NCBI RefSeq assembly: GCF_000381025.1
Contig: NZ_KB905817.1
Coordinates: 186,001 to 250,000, forward strand
Length of the DNA stretch: 64,000 nt
Reading direction: 5' to 3'
Source: Streptomyces sulphureus DSM 40104
GTDB taxonomy: Bacteria > Actinomycetota > Actinomycetes > Streptomycetales > Streptomycetaceae
Under the pieces are notes generated by a model. It was not told the DNA's origin. It did not search any database and saw only the letters and a list, made by a program, of their open reading frames with translations. This document shows positions 17,980 through 26,726 of the stretch, one piece after another. A program made the translations under genes and the position numbers. The first letter of the stretch is position 1. The number at the start of each line of letters is the position of its first letter.

Positions 17980-18321
17980 TCAGGAGGTCGGGCCGCCGAA
18001 GATGTCGATACGGTCGCCCTCGGCGAGGGTCACGATGGCGCGCTTGGTGTCTGCGCGCTTGCCGTAACCGGTGCGGGTGCGCTTGCGCTTGCCCTGCCGG
18101 TTGATCGTGTTGACCCCGGTGACCTTGACCTCGAAGACCGCCTCGACGGCCTGCTTGATCTGGGTCTTGTTGGCGCGCGGGTCGACGAGGAACGTGTACT
18201 TGTTCTCGTCGAGCAGCGCGTAGCTCTTCTCCGAGACGACCGGCTTGATCAGCAGGTCACGGGGGTCCGTGAGCGTCTTGCTGGTCACACCGGTGGTCCG
18301 GGTGTCGGCCCCTGCGGCCAT
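17980..18321 (-). CDS. rplW: 50S ribosomal protein L23
   Basis: L23 forms the main docking site for trigger factor at the tunnel exit. The 113-residue protein contains DPRDLLIKPVVSEKSYALL and the RQGKRKRTRTGYGKRADTK loop. It starts on the stop codon of rplD (TGATG). Confidence 0.97.
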   Translation of the reverse strand: MAAGADTRTTGVTSKTLTDPRDLLIKPVVSEKSYALLDENKYTFLVDPRANKTQIKQAVEAVFEVKVTGVNTINRQGKRKRTRTGYGKRADTKRAIVTLAEGDRIDIFGGPTS

Positions 18322-18986
18322 CAGGCGTCGCTCCCTTCGAGCTCAGCCTCGTGCGAAGCGGCCGGCGTCCTCGCCGCCAGGAAGGCGTCGAAGGCGGCCT
18401 TCGTGAAGACCACGTCGTCGGAGACGAGCACGTCGTACGTGTTCAGCTGGCCCGGCTCCAGGATGTGGACCTGGGGCAGGTTGCGGGCGGAGAGCCACGC
18501 GGCCTCGTCGGAGCGCTCGACGACGAGCAGGAGCTGCTTGCGCTCGCTGATCTTGCCGAAGAGCGTCCGCGCGGCCTTGGTGGAGGCCTCGCCCTCGACC
18601 ACGCCGTTCACGACGTGGATACGGTTGTTGCGCGCCCGGTCGGAGAGGGCGCCGCGGAGCGCGGCGGCCTTCATCTTCTTCGGGGTCCGCTGGGAGTAGT
18701 CGCGCGGAACGGGTCCGTGCACGACGCCACCGCCGGCGAACTGCGGTGCGCGGACGGAGCCCTGACGTGCGCGTCCTGTGCCCTTCTGGCGGTACGGCTT
18801 CTTGCCGCCGCCGCGGACCTCACCGCGGGTCTTGGCCTTGTGCGTGCCCTGGCGGGCAGCGGCCAACTGACCCACGACGACCTGGTGGATCAGCGGAACG
18901 CTGACCTGCGCGTCGAAGATCTCTGCCGGGAGCTCTACGGTCCCGGCCTTCTCGCCTGCCGGCGAAAGAATGTCAACGGTGCTCAT
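18321..18986 (-). CDS. rplD: 50S ribosomal protein L4
   Basis: L4 extends a loop into the peptide tunnel; in gamma-proteobacteria it autoregulates the S10 operon. The 221-residue protein has the loop with GGGKKPYRQKGTGRARQGS and an Ala/Glu-rich C-terminus. It lies eight bases after rplC. Confidence 0.97.
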   Translation of the reverse strand: MSTVDILSPAGEKAGTVELPAEIFDAQVSVPLIHQVVVGQLAAARQGTHKAKTRGEVRGGGKKPYRQKGTGRARQGSVRAPQFAGGGVVHGPVPRDYSQRTPKKMKAAALRGALSDRARNNRIHVVNGVVEGEASTKAARTLFGKISERKQLLLVVERSDEAAWLSARNLPQVHILEPGQLNTYDVLVSDDVVFTKAAFDAFLAARTPAASHEAELEGSDA

Positions 18987-18994
18987 GGTTACCT

Positions 18995-19639
18995 TCAGGC
19001 CCCCTTGGCCGCGCTACGGACCAGGACGAGGCCGCCGTTCGGACCGGGGACAGCGCCCTTGATGAGCAGCAGGCCCTTCTCCGCGTCAACAGCGTGGACG
19101 GTCAGGTTCTGGGTGGTGACCCGCTCGTTGCCCATCCGGCCGGCCATCTTCGTGCCCTTGAAGACACGACCAGGAGTGGCGCAGCCGCCGATGGCGCCCG
19201 GCTTGCGGTGGATGCGGTGCGCACCGTGGCTGGCCTTGCCGCCATGGAAGCCGTGCCGCTTCATGCCGCCGGCGAAGCCCTTGCCCTTCGACTTGCCGGT
19301 GACGTCGACCTTGATGCCCGCCTCGAAGGTGTCGGCGCTGATCTCCTGGCCGAGCGAGTACTCGCCGGCGTCGGAGGTGCGCAGCTCCACGAGGTGGCGA
19401 CGCGGGGTGACGTCCGCCTTGGCGAAGTGGCCCTTGAGGGGCTTGTTCACCTTGCGCGGGTCGATCTCGCCGAAGGCGATCTGGACGGCCTCGTAGCCGT
19501 CCGCCTCTGCGGTGCGGACCTGGGTGACCACGTTGGGGCCGGCCTTGACGACGGTCACGGGAACGACGCGGTTCTGCTCGTCCCAGACCTGGGTCATGCC
19601 GAGCTTCTCGCCCAGGACGCCCTTGATCTGCTTAGCCAT
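18995..19639 (-). CDS. rplC: 50S ribosomal protein L3
   Basis: L3 reaches toward the peptidyl-transferase centre and seeds 50S assembly. The 214-residue protein starts MAKQIKGVLGEKLGMTQVWD and contains KGKGFAGGMKRHGFHGG, the extension whose Gln may be methylated in some bacteria. It is 14 bases after rpsJ. Confidence 0.97.
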   Translation of the reverse strand: MAKQIKGVLGEKLGMTQVWDEQNRVVPVTVVKAGPNVVTQVRTAEADGYEAVQIAFGEIDPRKVNKPLKGHFAKADVTPRRHLVELRTSDAGEYSLGQEISADTFEAGIKVDVTGKSKGKGFAGGMKRHGFHGGKASHGAHRIHRKPGAIGGCATPGRVFKGTKMAGRMGNERVTTQNLTVHAVDAEKGLLLIKGAVPGPNGGLVLVRSAAKGA

Positions 19640-19653
19640 CTTCTTCCCGCCCC

Positions 19654-19962
19654 TCAGAGCTTGATCTCGATGTCGACGCCGGCCGGGAGGTCCAGGCGCA
19701 TCAGCGAGTCAACGGTCTTGGGCGTCGGGTCGAGGATGTCGATCAGACGCTTGTGGGTACGCATCTCGAAGTGCTCGCGCGCGTCCTTGTACTTGTGCGG
19801 CGACTTGATGACGCAGTACACGTTCTTCTCTGTGGGCAGCGGCACCGGGCCCGCGACCGACGCACCAGTGCGGGTCACCGTCTCGACGATCTTCTTCGCC
19901 GAGTTGTCGATGACCTCGTGGTCGTAGGCCTTGAGCCGGATGCGGATCTTCTGTCCCGCCAT
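19654..19962 (-). CDS. rpsJ: 30S ribosomal protein S10
   Basis: S10 sits in the 30S head and as NusE takes part in antitermination. The 102-residue protein starts MAGQKIRIRLKAYDHEVID and ends with LPAGVDIEIKL, near-universal in actinobacteria. It is the first gene of the S10 operon. No tuf or fusA lies upstream; the polyketide cluster begins there instead. Confidence 0.98.
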   Translation of the reverse strand: MAGQKIRIRLKAYDHEVIDNSAKKIVETVTRTGASVAGPVPLPTEKNVYCVIKSPHKYKDAREHFEMRTHKRLIDILDPTPKTVDSLMRLDLPAGVDIEIKL

Positions 19963-20065
19963 GGCTACTTCGTAGTCCTGTCTCTCGTCACGCTCTGGAA
20001 CCCTTGCGCTTTACTGCCCCGCCGACCCACGCGGTCGGGCGTGTCGTCGCCCTTCTCATGGATGT

Positions 20066-20098
20066 CCCCAACGAGGTTTCCCTGCAGGGGAGTTGGGG
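20066..20098 (-). promoter_or_regulatory. Nested inverted repeat in the rpsJ leader
   Basis: CCCCAAC (20066-20072) pairs with GTTGGGG (20092-20098), and the interval contains the palindrome CCCTGCAGGG (20080-20089). It would be transcribed in the S10 leader if the promoter is further upstream. A role as a ribosomal-protein-binding or attenuation structure is only a guess. Confidence 0.3.
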
Positions 20099-20417
20099 GC
20101 AGAAAGCCACCGGGTGCCTGGCTGGAAGCCCCTCCCACACTTCCCGGAAGATTCCCGTACTTCCATCCCTGATGAGGGGTGACGAATACGTGGGACTCGC
20201 TTCCGGTCCTCCCGGCGGGAGGCGTGCAGCATCGGCACTCAACCGAGCAACCTGGACAGTGTGCCATAGGCCAACTGACTCACGCCAACCAGGTAGATGC
20301 ACTGGCCAGCGGCGGAGAACACATGCTCGGGAGTCAGACCGCAGATCAGTCCTAGCACACCCGCGCCCGCCGGGACGACAGCCGGGGGCTCCCGCTCTTC
20401 CGGCCGCGGGGACGCAC

Positions 20418-20441
20418 GTAGGGGCCACGGGTGGCCCCTAC
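20418..20441. repeat. Perfect 11-bp inverted repeat in the divergent region
   Basis: GTAGGGGCCAC and GTGGCCCCTAC are exact reverse complements separated by two bases. The tight spacer fits a protein-binding dyad better than a terminator, although a ten-base-pair stem with a four-base loop is possible. Confidence 0.55.
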
Positions 20442-20552
20442 ACCGCGCCGGATTCCTCTTCGGCTCTGCCGCAGCTCCGGCGCACCCGACCCCTCACCGC
20501 CCCTGCCCCCGCGCCCGACCGCCCCCAGCCTCCCCGCGCGGTGGTGCAGATA

Positions 20553-20561
20553 TAGGGGTTG
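20553..20561 (+). promoter_or_regulatory. TAGGGGTTG motif upstream of the first cluster gene
   Basis: The nine bases recur exactly on the minus strand at 36331-36339, in the promoter region of the glycosyltransferase unit. It is about 90 bases upstream of the first plus-strand gene. It may be a site for a pathway-specific regulator encoded outside the window. Confidence 0.3.
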
Positions 20562-20650
20562 TCACGGGTGTCCTGGCGTTCCGGCGGCTCACTAGCGTGC
20601 GGCGGGAGAGCCCAGGCTGGGCGAGCGCGCTCGTGGAAAGGTGTCGAGAA

Positions 20651-22369
20651 GTGACCATGCCGCCCGATTCGGTGGCCGTCATCGGTACCGGGTACCGGCC
20701 TCCGGAGCACGAGGCCGCGCGGGGCGGCGGCATGGCGAGCGACGCCGCGTCCCTCAGTCGCCTGCTCGCCGCGGCAGCCGCCGAGGCCCTGCCGCCCGGC
20801 GGGCCTTCCGGCGACAGCAGCGGCCTCTTCCTCGGCCTCGACTCGACGGCGAGGGGAACGACACCGCCCCTCGGCGAGGCGCAGCGCGGGCCCGTCACCT
20901 TGCTCGACGCCGACCGCTGCCCCGGGCTGCTGCCGCTCCGTCTGGCGTGGCAGAGCGTACGGCTCGGCGAGTGCAGGGCCGCTCTCGCCGCGGTGGCGGG
21001 GAGCGGTGCGGCGGACGGGGGTGCGGGGGCCGCGGCCGTGGCGCTGAAGCGGCTGGGCGATGCGCGCAAGGACGGTGACCGCGTGCTCGCCGTGCTGCCC
21101 TGGACGTCCGCTGCCCTCGAAGGCGGCTCCGCGTACGACTCGAGGCCGTCGAGCCCGCTCGACGGCCTCGCCAGGATCGTCGAGCTGCTCGGCGCCACGG
21201 GCTCGGAGAGCCTCCCGTGTTCGGTGCACGCTGCGGGCGCCGACCGTACGAGCGTCTCGGTGCGCCTGGAGCCGCCCGGCGCACCGCGCGCCGAAGGCGC
21301 CGCCGGGCACAAGGTCGTCTTCGCGTTCGCCGGGCAGGGGCATCAGTGGCTCGGCATGGGCAGGGAACTGCTGCGTCGGGAGCCGGTGTTCAGGGAAGCG
21401 GTGGAGCGGTGCGACGCGGTCGTCCGGGCCCAGGTCGGTTGGTCGGTCGCCGAGCAGTTGGCGCTCGACTCGGCCGAGCCGCGGCTGCACAGGTCGGACG
21501 TGCTGCAACCCACGTTGTTCACCGTGCAGGTGGCGCTCGCCGCGGTGTGGCGCTCGTGGGGCGTGGAGCCGGACGCGGTGGTGGGCCAGAGCATGGGAGA
21601 GGTGGCGGCTGCGCACGTCGCGGGCGCACTGTCGCTCGACGACGCGGCGACGATCCAGTGCCGGCGCAGCGCGCTGCTGGAGCGGATCAGCGACCGGGGC
21701 ACGATGGCGGTCGTCGAGCTGCCCGGCGATGCCGCAGCCCGCGAGGCGGAGGAGGCGGACGGGCCCGTGAGCGTCGCCGGGTACAACAGCCCCTCGACGA
21801 CCGTGCTCAGTGGTGACCGACGGGCTCTGGACGGGCTCCTGCGCTCGCTGGAGGCGCGCGACATCTACTGCAAGCAGGTCAAGGACACCGCGCCCTCGCA
21901 CAGTCCCTTCGTCGAGGAGTTGCGCGACGACCTGTCGGCGGTGCTCGGCGGCCTCCGGCCGCGGCAGGCCGCGGTGCCGATGTACTCGACGGTGACGCTG
22001 GAGCGCGTCCAGGGGCCCGAGTTGACTGCCGAGTACTGGTTCCGGAACCTGCGCAGGCCCGTCCGCTTCGCGTCCGTCGTGGGATCGCTGCGCCGCGGCG
22101 GCCACGACGTCTTCCTCGAAATCAGCGGCCATCCCGTGCTGGACGACTCGATCCGGGAGTGCCTGGAGCACGCGGGACAGAGCGGCCACGTCCTCGTCTC
22201 CGGGCGCCGCAGGGCGGAGCTGCGCTCCATGCTCGCGTCCCGGGAAGCTCTGCGCTCCCTCGGCAGGGCGTCGCCGGCACCCGCCCCCGCGCGGCGCCGG
22301 CTGACGCCCTACCAACGGGTGGTCGCACCCGGCCTGTTCGCCCGAAGGAAGGAGGCGCGAGGAGCGTGA
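20651..22369 (+). CDS. Discrete acyltransferase with an N-terminal KS relic
   Basis: This 572-residue protein ends in a complete AT domain (about residues 222-520) with GQG at 228-230, nucleophile Ser314 in GQSMGE, a conserved Arg in CRRS and catalytic His417. The specificity motif reads APSH where malonyl ATs have HAFH and methylmalonyl ATs have YASH, so it is closer to the latter but not decisive. Residues 8-210 are a shrunken ketosynthase: AVIGTGYRPP, GLFLGL, VRLGECRAALAAV and LKRLGDARKDGDRVLA follow the KS order, but all three catalytic regions (Cys, HGTGT, GHT) are gone. It therefore looks like a KS-AT didomain cut from a cis-AT module and reused as a trans-AT for PKS1-3. GTG 20651 is chosen because GAAAGG lies nine bases upstream; ATG 20657 is possible. 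Confidence 0.8.
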   Translation: MTMPPDSVAVIGTGYRPPEHEAARGGGMASDAASLSRLLAAAAAEALPPGGPSGDSSGLFLGLDSTARGTTPPLGEAQRGPVTLLDADRCPGLLPLRLAWQSVRLGECRAALAAVAGSGAADGGAGAAAVALKRLGDARKDGDRVLAVLPWTSAALEGGSAYDSRPSSPLDGLARIVELLGATGSESLPCSVHAAGADRTSVSVRLEPPGAPRAEGAAGHKVVFAFAGQGHQWLGMGRELLRREPVFREAVERCDAVVRAQVGWSVAEQLALDSAEPRLHRSDVLQPTLFTVQVALAAVWRSWGVEPDAVVGQSMGEVAAAHVAGALSLDDAATIQCRRSALLERISDRGTMAVVELPGDAAAREAEEADGPVSVAGYNSPSTTVLSGDRRALDGLLRSLEARDIYCKQVKDTAPSHSPFVEELRDDLSAVLGGLRPRQAAVPMYSTVTLERVQGPELTAEYWFRNLRRPVRFASVVGSLRRGGHDVFLEISGHPVLDDSIRECLEHAGQSGHVLVSGRRRAELRSMLASREALRSLGRASPAPAPARRRLTPYQRVVAPGLFARRKEARGA

Positions 22370-22465
22370 GTCGCAGGCCGCCGAGGCGCCCGCCGGAGGG
22401 ATGCGACGCGTGGACGACGTACGAACACGACCGTGTTCCGCCCGGGTTCAGGAGAGGAAAAGCTG

Positions 22466-23428
22466 GTGCTTCCCAAAGTCTTCGGAGAGTTCGCTGAAGG
22501 GCTTCGCACGATCAACCACGCGCGGGAGGCCGGTGGTCCGGGCTTCGAGTCGGGCGAGCGGTTCAAGCGCGCTACGCGGTCGATCTACGACATGGCGGCT
22601 GTGGGCGCCGCGAAGGGCGACATCTGGAACTGGGGTGTCCACGACGACGCGCTGGAGAAGGAGATCCGCGCCCGGATACCGGGCTTCGGTACACGCGACA
22701 CCGACGGCTACTCCGAGCAGATGTACTACCTCGCCTTGCGCGAACTGCCCCTCGCGGAAGACGACTACGAGGGTCTCGCCGTGGCGGAGGTCGGTTGCGG
22801 CCTCGGCGAGGGGCTGAACTTCCTCTCCCGCCTCTTCGACGCCCGGATGGTCGGCGTCGACCTCTCGTCCGCCGCCGTGGAGCGCGCGGACAGCCGCCTC
22901 TCCCGGGGCGACCGGCTGCGCTACATGCAAGGCGACGCGGAGAATCTGCCGTTCGAGGACGGCCAACTCGACATCGTCCTCAACATCGAGAGCTCGCACA
23001 CCTATCCCGATCTCGGTCGCTTCCTCGCCGAGGTCACCCGGGTGCTCAAGCCCGGCGGCCACTTCTCGTACATCGACAGCTTCACGCACGCCAGACACGA
23101 GCAGCTACTCCAGCTCAAGGAGCGCACGCCGGGCCTGGACTGGGTCCACGAGCAGGACATCTCCGAGCTGACGAGGGCGGCCATCCGGCGCCGCTTCACG
23201 CCCGGCAGCCTCTTCCACCGCGCCTTCGCGGCACAGCGCATGTCCGTCTCCGCGCGCGTCCTCCAGCAGCAGTCGCGGAGGGCGCTCTTCGGCGCCAAGT
23301 TCGCCGGCTACCAGGACAGCCGGCTGGCGAAGGCGCTGAAGAAGGCCGGGGTGCTGCCCTCGGGCCATCCGCTGCCGGACAGCTACCGGCACCTCGTCGC
23401 CAGGAAGGTGGAGAAGCCGGACTCATGA
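22466..23428 (+). CDS. SAM-dependent methyltransferase
   Basis: This 320-residue class I methyltransferase has motif I VAEVGCGLGEG near residue 112, then VGVDLS, and YMQGDAENLPFEDGQLD followed by VLKPGGHFSYID. The segment YSEQMYYLALREL before motif I recalls the Rv2952-like methyltransferases of polyketide and glycolipid pathways. GTG 22466 follows AGGAGAGG by about eight bases. It lies between the two acyltransferase genes and its stop overlaps the start of the AT-AT-ER gene (ATGA). No PKS module in view has a built-in methyltransferase, so it may C-methylate the chain in trans or O-methylate the product; the sequence does not decide. Confidence 0.8.
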   Translation: MLPKVFGEFAEGLRTINHAREAGGPGFESGERFKRATRSIYDMAAVGAAKGDIWNWGVHDDALEKEIRARIPGFGTRDTDGYSEQMYYLALRELPLAEDDYEGLAVAEVGCGLGEGLNFLSRLFDARMVGVDLSSAAVERADSRLSRGDRLRYMQGDAENLPFEDGQLDIVLNIESSHTYPDLGRFLAEVTRVLKPGGHFSYIDSFTHARHEQLLQLKERTPGLDWVHEQDISELTRAAIRRRFTPGSLFHRAFAAQRMSVSARVLQQQSRRALFGAKFAGYQDSRLAKALKKAGVLPSGHPLPDSYRHLVARKVEKPDS

Positions 23429-26400
23429 GGCTCAGCAACGTCTTCCTCTTCGCCGGCCAGGGCTCGCAGTACCACCGGATGGGCTCGTGGCTCCACGAGC
23501 ACGACGAGGTTTTCCGGCGCACGCTGCTCGACCTCGACGCCGTCGTCCGCGAGGAGCGCGGCGACTCGGTGGTGGAGAGGATGCACGGCGCCCCCGTGGA
23601 CGAGCCGATGGACCGGTTCGCGGACAGCCAACCGGCCATTTTCATGACCGAGTACGCGCTGGCGACCGCCCTCGTCGCGCAAGGGGTCGAGCCGGACGCC
23701 GTGGTCGGCGCGAGCCTCGGGGAGACGGCTGCGGCGGCGGTGGCGGGCGTCGTCGATCCGAAAGAGTGCCTGCTGCTTCTTTTGCGGCAGGTGGAGGTCT
23801 TCGAGAGACGCTGCCCGCCGGGCGGCATGCTGGCGGTGCTCGCCGACCCCGGACTCTTCGACCGGGCGCCCGCGCTGCACCGGCGGTGCGAACTCGCCGC
23901 CGTCAACTCGGAGGGCAACTTCGTCCTGGCGGGGACCGCCGACGCACTCGACCGCGCCGAGGAGTACCTCGCAGGCGAGGGCATCCTGTTCCAGCGGCTG
24001 CCCGTGCCCTTCGCCTTCCACTCCAGCGCGATCGACGCCGTCGCCGAGGAGTTCACCTCGCTGATCGGCACACTCACCTTCCGCACTCCCCGCATCCCGG
24101 TGCTCTCCTGCACGACGGGCGGGGAGGTGGCACGGTTCGACGCCGAGCACCTCTGGCGGGCGATGCGGCACCGCTTCGACGTCCGTCCGGTACTCGACGG
24201 GCTGCTGCGCGAGGACCGCCACCGCTACCTCGACCTGGGCCCGTCGGGCTCGATGGCGAACCTGATCACGCCGCTGCTGCCTTCGGGGGCGGCCTCCGTC
24301 GCTCTCCCGCTGCTCTCGCCCTTCTCGCAGGACGGCTCCCTGTTCGAAAAGGCCCTGGAGCACCAGCGTCGCGACGGGCCACCGGCACCCGCGTCCCGAC
24401 CGAAGGCGGAACACATGACGGAAAAGAAACTTCGGGTGCACCTCTTCCCCGGGCAGGGATCACAGGTCAAGGGCATGGGGGAAGAACTCTTCCGCCAGTT
24501 CCCCGAGTTGACGGCGAAGGCGGACGCGATCCTCGGATACTCGGTCCGCGAACTCTGCGTCGACGATCCCGAGCGGCTGCTCCGCAGGACCGAGTACACC
24601 CAGCCGGCGCTCTACGTGGTCAGTGCCCTCTCCCATCTGGCGTCGTTGCAGGAGGGCGAGCGCCTCCCCGACTACGTGCTCGGCCACAGCCTCGGCGAGT
24701 ACGCGGCGCTCTTCGCCGCCGGCGTCTTCGACTTCGAGACCGGCCTGCGGTTGGTGAGCAAGCGCGGCGAGTTGATGGGTCGCGCGGGTGGCGGCACGAT
24801 GGCGGCGGTCTCGGGGCGCGACGCCGAAGCGGTGGGCAAACTGCTGCGGCAGCACCAGTTGGATGCGATCGACGTCGCCAACATCAACGCTCCTTCCCAG
24901 ACGGTGATCGCTGGACCGCAGGAGGAGGTGCAGCGGGCGCTGCCGCTCTTCACGGAGGACGGCGCCCGCTGCGCGGCGCTCAACGTCAGCGCCCCCTTCC
25001 ACAGCCGCTACATGGCGGGCGCCGCCGAGGAGTTCGGCCGTTTCCTCGACGGATTCACCTTCAGCGCGCCGAAGATCCCCGTGATCGCCAACGTCGACGC
25101 CAGGCCGTACAGCGGTGCGGCGGAGGTCGGGGAGAAGCTGCGGCGGCAGATAGACCACCCGGTGCAGTGGGCCGACAGCATCCGCTACCTCATGGCGGAA
25201 GGAACGCCGGAGGCAAGGGAGTTGGGCCCCGGCAGCGTCCTCACCAAGCTGGTTGCGAAGATCCGGTCGGAGGCCACCCCGCTGCTGGAGTCCGCAGCGC
25301 CGAGCGCGCCGGCACCCGCCGCGCACGCAGTGGCCGCGAGACGGGAGGCGCGCGAGTTGGGTGCCGCGGCCTTCCGCGAGGCGCACGGGGTGGAGTACGC
25401 GTACGCGGCGAGCGGGCTGCACCAGCAGGTGGGCTCGGCCGAGTTCGTGGTCGCGCTGGCGCGTGCCGGGTTCCTCTCCTTCCTCGGCAGCAGCGGGCTG
25501 ACGGGGCAGCAGCTCGGCTCGGCGATCCGCGAGGTGCGTCAACAGCTCGGGGCGGGTGCTCCGTTCGGCGTCAACCTGACGTACAGCCCGTTCGGTCGCC
25601 GGGCCGAGCGCGAGGTGGTCGACGCCGCGCTGCGGGAGGGCGTGCGTGCCCTGGAGACCTCCGCCTACGTGCAGATCACCCCGGAGCTGGTGCGCTACCG
25701 GCTGCGCGGCGCCGGACTGCGCGGTGACGGCAGCGCGCACGCCCCGCAGCGGCTGCTCGCCAAGGTCACCCATCCCGAGACCGCGATGCTGTTCCTCAGG
25801 CCGGCGCCGCCACGGATCGTCGAACGCCTCCTCGCAGAGGGCGCGCTCAGCTCCGAGGAGGCGCAAGCCGCCGAGTCCCTGCCGATGGCCGACGACGTCT
25901 GCGCCATGGGCGACTCGGGCGGCTACACCGAACTGGGCCTCCTGCCGGCCCTGTTGCCCTCGGTGCGGCGGCTGCGCGAGCGTGCGGCGGCCGAGAACCC
26001 GGCGTCCGGAACAGTGCGGGTGGGCGCGGGCGGCGGCATCGGCACGCCGGAAGCCGCAGCCGCCGCCTTCGTCCTCGGCGCCGACTTCGTGCTGACCGGC
26101 TCGATCAACGCGTGCACGGTGGAGAGCGGCTTCGGCGGCCGGGTCAAGGACATGCTCCAGAACCTGGACGTACGGGACACCACCTACGCACCCTTCGGCG
26201 ACCTCTTCGAACTGGGCGGGCGCGCCCGGGTGATGAAGAAGGGCGTGCTCTTCCACGCCCGCGCCAACAAGCTCTACGACCTGTGGCGCACCCATGACGA
26301 CTGGGAGAGCATCGCGCCCCGCGTCCGGTCCGACATCGAGGAGCGCTACTTCCAGGCGTCCTTCGCGACCGTCTACGCACAGGCCAGGGCGCGGGCGGCG

Positions 26401-26658
26401 GAGAAGGGCGAGGAGGAGCCCGAGCCCGACCCCAAGCGGCGCATGGCGCTGGTCTTCCGCTGGTACTGCGACCGCGCGCTCCAGCTCGCGGCCGAAGGGG
26501 AGCCGGGGCGGGAGGCGGACTTCCAGGTCTTCTGCGGACCGGCGATGGGCGCCTGCAACGAGTGGCTGCGCGGCACGGACCTCGAAGAGTGGAAGCAGCG
26601 GCATGCGGCCGAGATCGGCCGCCGAATCATGGAAGGCGCGGCGCGGATCACCGGCTGA
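23425..26658 (+). CDS. Trans-acting AT-AT-ER protein (acyl hydrolase, malonyl-AT, PfaD-type enoyl reductase)
   Basis: The 1077-residue protein has three domains. AT1 (1-320) has GASLGE (Ser98) and FAFHS, but the carboxylate-binding Arg of malonyl ATs aligns with Gln122, the hallmark of the proofreading acyl hydrolases (PedC type). AT2 (331-620) has GQGSQ, GHSLGE (Ser422), Arg446 and PFHS, fitting a malonyl-CoA:ACP transacylase. The rest (640-1077) is a flavin-dependent ER of the PfaD/TIM-barrel family, with GVNLTYSP and GAGGGIGTPEAAAAAF. This tandem is a classic trans-AT supply protein. It would load malonyl units on the AT-less modules, clear stalled chains and reduce enoyl intermediates in trans. 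An internal Met at residue 331 marks the AT1/AT2 junction but the frame is unbroken. Confidence 0.92.
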   Translation: MRLSNVFLFAGQGSQYHRMGSWLHEHDEVFRRTLLDLDAVVREERGDSVVERMHGAPVDEPMDRFADSQPAIFMTEYALATALVAQGVEPDAVVGASLGETAAAAVAGVVDPKECLLLLLRQVEVFERRCPPGGMLAVLADPGLFDRAPALHRRCELAAVNSEGNFVLAGTADALDRAEEYLAGEGILFQRLPVPFAFHSSAIDAVAEEFTSLIGTLTFRTPRIPVLSCTTGGEVARFDAEHLWRAMRHRFDVRPVLDGLLREDRHRYLDLGPSGSMANLITPLLPSGAASVALPLLSPFSQDGSLFEKALEHQRRDGPPAPASRPKAEHMTEKKLRVHLFPGQGSQVKGMGEELFRQFPELTAKADAILGYSVRELCVDDPERLLRRTEYTQPALYVVSALSHLASLQEGERLPDYVLGHSLGEYAALFAAGVFDFETGLRLVSKRGELMGRAGGGTMAAVSGRDAEAVGKLLRQHQLDAIDVANINAPSQTVIAGPQEEVQRALPLFTEDGARCAALNVSAPFHSRYMAGAAEEFGRFLDGFTFSAPKIPVIANVDARPYSGAAEVGEKLRRQIDHPVQWADSIRYLMAEGTPEARELGPGSVLTKLVAKIRSEATPLLESAAPSAPAPAAHAVAARREARELGAAAFREAHGVEYAYAASGLHQQVGSAEFVVALARAGFLSFLGSSGLTGQQLGSAIREVRQQLGAGAPFGVNLTYSPFGRRAEREVVDAALREGVRALETSAYVQITPELVRYRLRGAGLRGDGSAHAPQRLLAKVTHPETAMLFLRPAPPRIVERLLAEGALSSEEAQAAESLPMADDVCAMGDSGGYTELGLLPALLPSVRRLRERAAAENPASGTVRVGAGGGIGTPEAAAAAFVLGADFVLTGSINACTVESGFGGRVKDMLQNLDVRDTTYAPFGDLFELGGRARVMKKGVLFHARANKLYDLWRTHDDWESIAPRVRSDIEERYFQASFATVYAQARARAAEKGEEEPEPDPKRRMALVFRWYCDRALQLAAEGEPGREADFQVFCGPAMGACNEWLRGTDLEEWKQRHAAEIGRRIMEGAARITG

Positions 26659-26726
26659 CCCGCCGCGGTGCTTCCGGCTCCGGCCGGCAGCACCGGAGAA
26701 CCGGAAGACCGAAGAAAGGCGGCACC

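Larger units (their letters stand above)
19963..20650. other. Divergent 688-base region between rpsJ and the polyketide cluster
   Basis: I see no convincing gene here. It must hold the promoter and leader of the S10 operon (minus) and the promoter of the first cluster unit (plus). Three elements stand out: a nested inverted repeat about 105 bases upstream of rpsJ (20066-20098), an 11-bp palindrome (20418-20441), and the motif TAGGGGTTG (20553-20561), which recurs at the other cluster promoter region. No unambiguous -10/-35 pair could be assigned by eye. Confidence 0.6.

Noticed and set aside
19963..20650. Small open frames in the rpsJ-cluster gap
   Set aside because: They show no conserved motif, no ribosome-binding site and random amino-acid composition; the region is better explained as promoter and leader DNA.
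24397..24420. Gene boundary between AT1 and AT2 at the internal ATG 24415
   Set aside because: The frame runs through without a stop and no clear ribosome-binding site precedes the internal ATG, so a single tandem protein is favoured.
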